A DNA stretch of 19,576 nt from Gp7-AA10 sp035516895 (GTDB lineage Bacteria > Acidobacteriota > Thermoanaerobaculia > Gp7-AA8): positions 1 through 19,576 of the forward strand of contig DATIZY010000007.1 in assembly GCA_035516895.1 (NCBI GenBank). Direction: 5' to 3'. Both the position numbers and the translations under genes were made by a program. Positions 13,723-19,576 of this stretch are shown one piece after another (the stretch's first letter is position 1; every line of letters starts with the position of its first letter). The notes under the pieces were generated by a model, which worked only from the letters and a program-made list of their open reading frames with translations, ran no database searches and had not been told where the DNA came from.

Positions 13723-15939
13723 GTGGCCGCGCAACCCGAATTCGCCGATGTCGCCGTTCCCGTCGCGGTGCACGGCACGTTCGTCTACGCGATTCCCGAT
13801 CGTCTGCGCGCCGCCATCCGCATCGGCTCGCGCGTCGAGGTCCCCCTCGGCACCAAGCGAACGACGGGATTCGTCGTCGGCTTTCGCAATGATGCGAAAA
13901 CGAGGCAGCTGAAAGCGATCGACGCGCTGCTCGACGCAGGCGAGCCCGCGCTCCTGCCCGACATCGTCGATCTCTGCCGCTGGGCGGCCGAGTACTACAT
14001 CGCGCCGCTCGGCGAGATGCTGCGCGTCGCGCTTCCGGCGAACATGTCCGCACGCGCGAAACCGGGCGCCGAGCTGCGCGATGCGGTGGGCGTGCGCTTC
14101 GATCGGTTTCTCGTCCTGAGCCGCGAAGCGGGCGAAGGACCCGCCACCCCGAAGCAGCAAGCGGTCGTCGATCTGCTGAAGGACGGCGACAGGCTCGCGA
14201 ACGACTTCCCGCCATCGGTCGTCGCCACGCTCGCGCGAAAAGGAATCGTCCGCATCGAACGCCGGCCGCGCCGGCACGATCTCGATCTCTTCATCGGCGG
14301 TGCGCCGGCGCCGATGGAGCTGACGTACAGCGGCGAGCAGCGGCGCGCGATCGACGCGATCCAATCCGCGCTCGGCTCGTTCGCGCCGTTTCTGGTCGAA
14401 GGCGTCACCGGAAGCGGCAAGACCGAGGTGTATGTCGAGGTGATGCGGGAGGCGGTGAGGCGAGGGGAGCAGGCGCTTTTGCTCGTTCCGGAGATCTCGC
14501 TGACGCCGGTGTTCGCAGCGCGGCTCAAAGAGCGCTTCGGCGACCGCATCGCCATTCTGCACAGCAATCTCTCGCCGAGCGAGCGCTACGACCAGTGGTG
14601 GCGCGCGCGGCGCGGCGAGGTGGACGTGGCGATCGGCCCGCGCTCCGCGCTCTTCACGCCGTTCGAGCGCCTCGGCGCGATCATCGTCGATGAGGAAGGC
14701 GACGGCGCGTACAAGCAGGACGAGACGCCGCGCTACAACGCGCGCGATCTCGCTGTGGTTCGGGCGCAGCTCCGACGCATCCCGGTGATTCTCGGCTCAG
14801 CGACGCCGTCGCTCGAGAGCCGCGAGAACGCCGCGCGAGGCAAATACACGCTGCTGAAAATGACACAGCGCGTAGAGTCGCGGCCTCTACCGGATGCAGA
14901 GGTGATCGATCTCCGAAACGAGCGCGCGGAGAAGGAAGATCGCGGGTTCGTGATCTTCAGCCAGCCGCTGAGGGCGGCGATGCAGGAGACGTTCGCCGCC
15001 GGAGAGCAGGCGATCGTCCTCATTAACAGAAGAGGATATGCTCCATATTTATTGTGTCGCGAATGCGGCAATGATTTTCGCTGCCGCGACTGCAGCGTGA
15101 CGATGACCGTCCATCGCCGCGCGGGTCTGCTCATTTGCCACTACTGCGGCATGCGCAGGCCGATTCCGCCGAAGTGCCCGCAATGCGGAGGCGAAGTGCT
15201 GCAGCCGATCGGCTTCGGCACCGAAAAAGTCGAGGAGCGCTTCCGCCGCGATTTTCCCGCCGTCGCGGTCGACGTGCTCGACCGCGATTCCACGCGCAGA
15301 AAGGGTGCGCTCGTCAGCATCCTCGACCGGTTCCGCAGCGGCAAAACGCAGGCGCTCGTCGGCACGCAGATGCTGAGCAAGGGGCACCACTTCCCGAACG
15401 TAACGCTCACGGCGGTGCTGAGCGCCGACTCGATTCTTGGATATCCAGATTTTCGGTCCGCGGAGAAGACGTTCTACCTTCTGACGCAGGTCGCCGGCCG
15501 TGCGGGACGCGGGGAGAAGCGCGGACGCGTGCTGATTCAGACCGCGTTTCCGGCGCATTACGCGATCCAGCATGCGCTGCGCCACGATTACGAGTCGTTC
15601 TACGAATCGGAGATCCAGTTCCGGCGGACGTTTCACTATCCGCCGGTCACGTCGATGATCGCGATTCTCTTTCGCGGCGCGAACATCGTCGATGTGGAGC
15701 GTGCCTCGGCTTCGTGCGGACGGATGCTCGAGGACGCGATCGCGCCTCTCGCCGGCACGCGCATGCAGGGCCCGGCGCCCGCGCCGCTCGCGAGGATCAA
15801 AGGCGTGTTCCGCTTTCAGATCCTGCTTCGATCGCCGCATCGCGTCGCGCTCAGGCGGGCGGTGGAGGGCGTGATGGGCGGGCGGAGGTGGAAGGGCGCC
15901 GATTGGGCGATCGACGTCGATCCGATCAACATTTTGTGA
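13723..15939 (+). CDS. priA: primosomal protein N', replication restart helicase
   Basis: Superfamily 2 3'-5' helicase that recognises stalled forks and reloads the replisome. The 738-residue protein has the N-terminal DNA-binding part (about 1-190), Walker A TGSGKT (229-234), Walker B DEEG (323-326), eight zinc-binding cysteines in four pairs (445/448, 454/457, 472/475, 485/488), GTQMLSKGHHFPNV (547-560) and QVAGRAGRG (589-597). Length matches E. coli PriA. The usual DEEH box has Gly in place of His. The start is GTG 13723, two bases after a palindrome and without a clear Shine-Dalgarno site; the surrounding VAAQPEFADVAVPV matches a normal PriA N-terminus. Confidence 0.96.
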   Translation: MAAQPEFADVAVPVAVHGTFVYAIPDRLRAAIRIGSRVEVPLGTKRTTGFVVGFRNDAKTRQLKAIDALLDAGEPALLPDIVDLCRWAAEYYIAPLGEMLRVALPANMSARAKPGAELRDAVGVRFDRFLVLSREAGEGPATPKQQAVVDLLKDGDRLANDFPPSVVATLARKGIVRIERRPRRHDLDLFIGGAPAPMELTYSGEQRRAIDAIQSALGSFAPFLVEGVTGSGKTEVYVEVMREAVRRGEQALLLVPEISLTPVFAARLKERFGDRIAILHSNLSPSERYDQWWRARRGEVDVAIGPRSALFTPFERLGAIIVDEEGDGAYKQDETPRYNARDLAVVRAQLRRIPVILGSATPSLESRENAARGKYTLLKMTQRVESRPLPDAEVIDLRNERAEKEDRGFVIFSQPLRAAMQETFAAGEQAIVLINRRGYAPYLLCRECGNDFRCRDCSVTMTVHRRAGLLICHYCGMRRPIPPKCPQCGGEVLQPIGFGTEKVEERFRRDFPAVAVDVLDRDSTRRKGALVSILDRFRSGKTQALVGTQMLSKGHHFPNVTLTAVLSADSILGYPDFRSAEKTFYLLTQVAGRAGRGEKRGRVLIQTAFPAHYAIQHALRHDYESFYESEIQFRRTFHYPPVTSMIAILFRGANIVDVERASASCGRMLEDAIAPLAGTRMQGPAPAPLARIKGVFRFQILLRSPHRVALRRAVEGVMGGRRWKGADWAIDVDPINIL

Positions 15940-15940
15940 T

Positions 15941-15958
15941 TCGTGGTTCGAGCCACGA
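15941..15958. terminator. hairpin between convergent priA and unknown gene
   Basis: TCGTGG (15941-15946) and CCACGA (15953-15958) can pair around TTCGAG, just after the priA stop and five bases before the stop of the convergent minus-strand gene. Neither strand has a clear T-run, so this is a weak candidate for a two-way terminator. Confidence 0.35.
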
Positions 15959-15962
15959 TCCG

Positions 15963-16355
15963 CTAAGCCACGAGATAAAAACTCACATCGATGTCGATGC
16001 CGAGCGCGCCGGCGGAGCTGAGAAGCGCGGACGGGAGATGCGCCGTGCGCGCGACGAATTCCTTCTGCGGGCACGACAGCTCGACCGTGATGCTGTCGAC
16101 GCCTTTGATGCGCATCAGCCGCAGCAGCTCCTTCTGGTTGCCGCGCAGAAACTTCGTCGCGCGCTTCACCTGCTCGGCGGGGTCTTCGCTGTGGGTGATG
16201 ACGAGATTGAATCCCGACGCGGTCTGCGCGCCGCGGCTGGCCGGACGGCGCCGCTGCCCTTTGCGATAGACGATTTCCGGTTTGAGCGGGCTCTCTTCGA
16301 GAAACGCATCGACGTCGAAGCTCGCGCCTGACGCCCGCAGGACGCAGCCGGGCAT
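15963..16355 (-). CDS. conserved-looking protein of unknown function
   Basis: About 130 residues, starting MPGCVLRASGASFDVDAFL, with SGFNLVITHS in the middle, an amphipathic stretch AEQVKRATKFLRGNQKELLRLM, and a C-terminal LLSSAGALGIDIDVSFYLV. I recall hypothetical proteins of this pattern in several phyla but know no function and no catalytic motif is seen; no signal peptide or membrane segment. The start may be ATG 16355 or GTG 16358; either overlaps the stop of the upstream minus-strand gene, so the two are probably coupled. It converges on priA with a 23-base gap. Confidence 0.7.
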   Translation of the reverse strand: MPGCVLRASGASFDVDAFLEESPLKPEIVYRKGQRRRPASRGAQTASGFNLVITHSEDPAEQVKRATKFLRGNQKELLRLMRIKGVDSITVELSCPQKEFVARTAHLPSALLSSAGALGIDIDVSFYLVA

Positions 16356-16864
16356 CACGCCGCCTCGACGAGCTTCTCGTCGATCGCGCGATCGAACGCG
16401 CGGATGGTCTCCGTCAGCCGGCGAACGCGCTCGATGACCACGAGAAGCGCGCCATAGACGATCTCACCCTTCGATCGCTCGAACGTCTGGAACGGATAGC
16501 GGCGGCCAAAGAGATTCGGATCGAGCGAATTGAGAGACGACACGGCATGCGTGATCGCGGCGTCGAGGCGCGCTCTCATGCCGGCGCCCTGCGCGCTTGC
16601 GCCGCGTGTGTGCTTCGCCGCTTCGGCCAGACGCTCGATCGCGCGGCAAACCGTGTTGAGCTCGCTCTCGAGCGCCTCGTTCGGTCCCAGGGCGGCGGCG
16701 GAGGAGGCGAGGATGTCGATGCGGCGGCGCAGATCGTGGTCGAGCTTGTTCGTAATCCACTCGATCGAAGGGACGTGCCGCATGCGCTCGTTCTTGCCCC
16801 ACGTTTCCAGCAGGGAACGCGCAGCCGGCTTTTCGACCGGTTCAGTTGCCAGTGTGCTGTTCAT
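16355..16864 (-). CDS. helical protein of unknown function
   Basis: A 169-residue, mostly alpha-helical soluble protein (many Ala, Glu, Arg, Leu), with no membrane segment, no cysteine pair beyond a lone Cys and no recognised motif. ATG 16864 is 19 bases from the divergent accA start, and its stop overlaps the following unknown gene. The central region (about 45-90) and the C-terminal helix (about 130-167) could form a coiled coil or helical bundle. I do not recognise the family; its codon use looks like that of its neighbours, which favours a real gene. Confidence 0.62.
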   Translation of the reverse strand: MNSTLATEPVEKPAARSLLETWGKNERMRHVPSIEWITNKLDHDLRRRIDILASSAAALGPNEALESELNTVCRAIERLAEAAKHTRGASAQGAGMRARLDAAITHAVSSLNSLDPNLFGRRYPFQTFERSKGEIVYGALLVVIERVRRLTETIRAFDRAIDEKLVEAA

Positions 16865-16874
16865 TTGTTAGCGT
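16846..16874 (+). promoter_or_regulatory. possible promoter of accA
   Basis: TTGCCA (16846-16851, five of six to TTGACA) is followed after 17 bases by TAGCGT (16869-16874), preceded by a TG one base before it (extended -10). Transcription would begin near 16881, leaving almost no leader before ATG 16884. The -10 itself is poor. Confidence 0.3.
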
Positions 16875-16883
16875 GCGCCTCCG

Positions 16884-17828
16884 ATGGCCAGCGACCCCAC
16901 TCAGTTCGACGAGCCGATCCTTGCGATCCGCCATCAGATCGATGAACTGAGCGCCGGCGAGGCCGACCCGGTCCGAATCGACGAACTGCGGCGTAAGCTC
17001 ACCAAAGTCGCCACGGAAATCTACTCCAAATTGACCCCGTGGCAGAAGACGCTCGTCGCGCGTCACTCGCAGCGGCCCTACACGCTCGACTTCATTTCGT
17101 TCCTTTTCGACGAGTGGGAGGAGCTGCACGGCGACCGGAAATTCGCCGACGACCCGGCGATCGTCGCCGGCTTCGCGCGCTTTCACGGGCACCCGTGCGC
17201 GGTAGTCGGCCATCAAAAAGGGCGCAACACGAAGGAGAAGATCTACCGCAACTTCGGCCAGCCGCGCCCGGAGGGGTTCCGCAAAGCGCTGCGCGTGATG
17301 AAGCTCGCGGAGAAGTTCGCGCTGCCGATTTTCACCTTCGTCGACACGCAGGGCGCGTATCCCGGCGTGGGCGCCGAGGAGCGGGGGCAGGCGGAGGCGA
17401 TCGCGGTGAACCTGCGCGAGATGGCGGCGCTGCGAACACCGGTCATCGTCAGCGTCGTCGGGGAGGGCGGAAGCGGAGGCGCGCTTGCCATTGCGGTCGG
17501 CGATCGCGTCTTCATGCTCGAGCATGCGGTCTACTCCGTGATCTCGCCCGAAGGCTGCGCGGCGATTCTCTGGAAAAACAGTGCTGCAGCGCCCGAGGCG
17601 GCGGCGGCGATGAAGATCACCGCACACGATCTCAAAAAATTCGGCGTGATCGACGAGATCGTCCCCGAGCCGCCGGGAGGCGCGCACGGCGATCCGAAAG
17701 GCGCGGCCGATCTCCTCGCGCCGTACCTCGAGCGCGGACTCAAAGAGCTGCAGAAGATCAAACCCGCTCTACTCCCTGAAGAACGATTCGACAAGTTTCG
17801 TAAGATGGGTGTATTCGAAAAGGGTTGA
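16884..17828 (+). CDS. accA: acetyl-CoA carboxylase carboxyltransferase subunit alpha
   Basis: Alpha subunit of the carboxyltransferase that makes malonyl-CoA, the first committed step of fatty acid synthesis; it works in a complex with AccD, which is not in this window. The 314-residue product has the N-terminal coiled helical part with LTPWQKTLVARH (50-61), then DTQGAYPG (154-161), GEGGSGGALA (193-202) and SPEGCAAILW (221-230), where the oxyanion glycines sit. Length is normal. ATG 16884 has no ribosome site and a possible promoter just upstream, so the message may be nearly leaderless. recJ follows after a 50-base repeat-bearing gap. Confidence 0.96.
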   Translation: MASDPTQFDEPILAIRHQIDELSAGEADPVRIDELRRKLTKVATEIYSKLTPWQKTLVARHSQRPYTLDFISFLFDEWEELHGDRKFADDPAIVAGFARFHGHPCAVVGHQKGRNTKEKIYRNFGQPRPEGFRKALRVMKLAEKFALPIFTFVDTQGAYPGVGAEERGQAEAIAVNLREMAALRTPVIVSVVGEGGSGGALAIAVGDRVFMLEHAVYSVISPEGCAAILWKNSAAAPEAAAAMKITAHDLKKFGVIDEIVPEPPGGAHGDPKGAADLLAPYLERGLKELQKIKPALLPEERFDKFRKMGVFEKG

Positions 17829-17831
17829 CGG

Positions 17832-17876
17832 CCACCGGTTTCCGGTACCGGCAGCCTCGAACCGCCAACCGGCAAC
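17832..17876. repeat. CCGGT-rich palindromic element between accA and recJ
   Basis: The gap is built of CCGGT/ACCGG words: CCGGTACCGG (17842-17851) is a perfect palindrome, ACCGG (17834-17838) and CCGGT (17842-17846) flank TTT, and CCGGTT (17835-17840) is complementary to AACCGG (17867-17872). It stops about two bases before ATG 17879. A frame from TTG 17825 runs through it, but encodes low-complexity sequence. Confidence 0.6.
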
Positions 17877-17878
17877 TG

Positions 17879-19576
17879 ATGATCTTCGACAAATGGGTTT
17901 TCGACGAGCACCCGGGCAACGGCAGCAGTCTTCCCACGCATCCTGTCATCGGCAGCATCCTTCACCGCCGCGGCATCCAGACTGACGACGATTACCGCCG
18001 CTTCATTGCGCCGCGCGTCGACGATCTGCACGATCCCGCCGGCATTCACGGCATCGCCGCCGCCTGCGAGCGCATCGAGCGCGCCGTCCGCGATCACGAA
18101 ACGATCCTGATCTACGGCGATTACGACGTCGACGGCGTCACCTCCATCGTCCTCCTCCAGACCGTCCTGCGGCTCCTCGGCGCCGACGCCGCGCACGTCG
18201 TTCCGCATCGGCTGGTCGACGGCTACGGCCTCAAGCTCGAAGTGCTGGAACGTGTTCTGGCGGAACGAGATGTGCGGCTGGTGATCACGGTCGATTGCGG
18301 CATCACGAGTGTCGAGCCGGTTCGCCGCGCGATCGAGCTCGGCATTGACGTCATCATCACCGACCATCACCTTCCGCCCGGCATTCTGCCCGATGCGGCC
18401 GCGGTGCTGAATCCGAAGCAACCCGGCTGCGACTATCCGTTCAAGGAGCTCGCGGGCGTTGGGGTGGCGTTCAAGCTCTGCTGCGAGCTGATTCGGCGCG
18501 CCGGCAAAACGATCTCGATCGAATCGCTGCTCAAGATCGCGGCGATCGGCACCGTGGCCGACGTCGCGCCGCTCATCGGCGAGAACCGGACGATCGCCTG
18601 GCTCGGTCTCAACGGCCTTGCCGATCCTCGAAATCGCGGACTGCGCGCGCTCATTCGGCGCCTGGGCATGCTCGGCCGGCCTCTACGAGCTGTAGACATC
18701 GGATTCCGCATCGGCCCTCGCATCAACGCCGCGGGGCGGCTCGCGTCGGCGGAAACAGCGATCGATCTGTTCGCCGCGGAAAGCGACGATGAAGCGTGGC
18801 GGCTCTGTGCCGAGCTCGATCGGATGAACGCGGAGCGGCAGGCGATCGAGCTCGAAGTGCGTCAGGAGGCGGAGCAGCAGGTCGCGGGAGCAGGATCCCG
18901 TGTCGCGGGAAACGAAACCCGGGACTCGGGAAGTGGCCGCGACGAGCTACCCCGCGTGCTGATCCTCGCCGGCGAAGGCTGGCATCGCGGCGTCCTCGGC
19001 CTGACAGCCGGCCGCATCGCGCAGAAGTTCCACCGGCCGGTGCTCATGATTTCGGTCGAGGGCGAAGACGCGGTCGGCTCGGCGCGAAGCATCCCGACCG
19101 TCGATCTTCACGCGCAGCTCGAATCGATCGGCGATGTCTTCACGCATTTCGGCGGACACGAGTTTGCCTGCGGGTTTTCGCTTCCGGCCTCGCGCCTCGG
19201 CGAGCTGCGGCTGCGGCTGACGAAGCGTTTCGACGGGCTCGACGAGAATCGGTTTCGCCGCGAGGCGCACGTCGATGCGATGCTCACGCTGGCCGATTTG
19301 AGTGGCGAGTTCGTCGGCGCGCACGAAACGCTTCAGCCGTTCGGCGCCGGCAATCCGCAGCCGATGTTCGTCGCCGCGGGCGTGACCGTGATTTCGAGGC
19401 GCGAGTTCGGCGAGGACTGCTGCGAGCTGCTGCTGCAGGATCGGACCGGTCAGGCGACCGCAGTCGTGTGGCCGTCGGTCGCCGAGTTGAATGGCATTCT
19501 CGCGTGCGGCGGCCGGGCGGACGTGCTGTTCCAGGTCGAGCCGGGGCCGCGGCTCACGCTGCTCGATGCACGTTAG
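17879..19576 (+). CDS. recJ: single-stranded-DNA-specific exonuclease RecJ
   Basis: 5'-3' exonuclease on single-stranded DNA used in recombination and repair (DHH phosphoesterase family). From ATG 17879 the product has 565 residues: GDYDVDG (80-86), VDCGITS (138-144), DHH (162-164), GTVADVAPL (224-232) and IGPRINAAGRL (278-288) in the DHH part; GWHRGVLGLTAGR and FGGHEFACGFSL in the DHHA1 part; PFGAGNPQP in the OB part. It is complete, with the TAG at the last base of the window. A TTG at 17825 would add 18 residues encoded by the repeat, so I prefer 17879. Residues about 333-356 are an in-frame insertion derived from a repeat. Confidence 0.95.
   Translation: MIFDKWVFDEHPGNGSSLPTHPVIGSILHRRGIQTDDDYRRFIAPRVDDLHDPAGIHGIAAACERIERAVRDHETILIYGDYDVDGVTSIVLLQTVLRLLGADAAHVVPHRLVDGYGLKLEVLERVLAERDVRLVITVDCGITSVEPVRRAIELGIDVIITDHHLPPGILPDAAAVLNPKQPGCDYPFKELAGVGVAFKLCCELIRRAGKTISIESLLKIAAIGTVADVAPLIGENRTIAWLGLNGLADPRNRGLRALIRRLGMLGRPLRAVDIGFRIGPRINAAGRLASAETAIDLFAAESDDEAWRLCAELDRMNAERQAIELEVRQEAEQQVAGAGSRVAGNETRDSGSGRDELPRVLILAGEGWHRGVLGLTAGRIAQKFHRPVLMISVEGEDAVGSARSIPTVDLHAQLESIGDVFTHFGGHEFACGFSLPASRLGELRLRLTKRFDGLDENRFRREAHVDAMLTLADLSGEFVGAHETLQPFGAGNPQPMFVAAGVTVISRREFGEDCCELLLQDRTGQATAVVWPSVAELNGILACGGRADVLFQVEPGPRLTLLDAR
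18880..18935. repeat. GGGACTCGGGA-type repeat inserted in frame in recJ
   Basis: The stretch holds CGCGGGA twice and CCCGGGACTCGGGA (18918-18931), whose CGGGACTCGGGA core is identical to 10898-10909 in the coaBC upstream element. It encodes a Gly/Ser/Arg-rich segment (AGSRVAGNETRDSGSGRDE) between the DHH and DHHA1 parts, where RecJ proteins normally have only a short link. Confidence 0.65.

Noticed and set aside
13639..14562. N-terminal extension of the methyltransferase frame to about 606 codons
   Set aside because: The extra part is antisense to priA and has shadow composition; the methyltransferase begins at MSDFWD (13638).
1..19576. A complete new defence, mobile or secondary metabolite system
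   Set aside because: Almost all genes belong to well-known housekeeping families, and the unknown genes show no nuclease, toxin, transposase, phage or biosynthetic motifs that I can see.

Overview
This window is a dense, high-GC stretch of bacterial core genome. It has 21 genes, 18 on the plus strand and 3 on the minus strand, and no gene-free gap above about 230 bases. Lipid A synthesis (lpxB) next to an MsbA-type flippase points to a Gram-negative, diderm organism. The gene order, the small membrane protein resembling DUF6677 and the short intergenic repeats suggest Acidobacteriota (Thermoanaerobaculia-like). That placement is inferred from family memory, not from a search.

Layout. (1) 3-3953: cmk, rpsA, sppA and an IHF-beta/HU-like gene, a chromosomal neighbourhood related to the cmk-rpsA-ihfB order of other bacteria. 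(2) 4044-8847: a HIT-family nucleotide hydrolase/transferase, two small membrane proteins, lpxB, an MsbA-like ABC exporter and a DUF374 acyltransferase-like gene. Two runs here are joined by short stop/start overlaps (HIT and the two membrane genes; lpxB, the exporter and DUF374), suggesting translational coupling; the second forms an envelope-lipid module. The DUF374 gene is frameshifted at a run of ten A. (3) 8977-12779: yicC, gmk, rpoZ, coaBC and a type 4 (Fe-S) uracil-DNA glycosylase, a common housekeeping cluster. (4) 12742-13638, minus: a SAM-dependent methyltransferase, convergent with the glycosylase gene and divergent from priA. (5) 13723-15939: priA. (6) 15963-16864, minus: two overlapping genes of unknown function. 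(7) 16884-19576: accA and recJ; recJ ends exactly at the window edge.

The genes work in ordinary central functions: nucleotide kinases, translation, coenzyme A and fatty acid synthesis, lipid A, DNA repair and replication restart. I see no defence system, mobile element with its own enzyme, CRISPR array, rRNA or tRNA, and no convincing new multi-gene system.

What stands out is the intergenic DNA. Six same-strand gaps of about 45 bases or more lack a gene between adjacent plus-strand genes from IHF onward or hold long spacers, and nearly every such gap carries a short inverted-repeat element of one of at least five sequence families. Several elements reach to within a few bases of the next start codon, where a Shine-Dalgarno site would normally sit. 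One family has also entered the recJ reading frame in phase, and one element is flanked by a 10-base direct duplication that overlaps the yicC stop and the gmk start.
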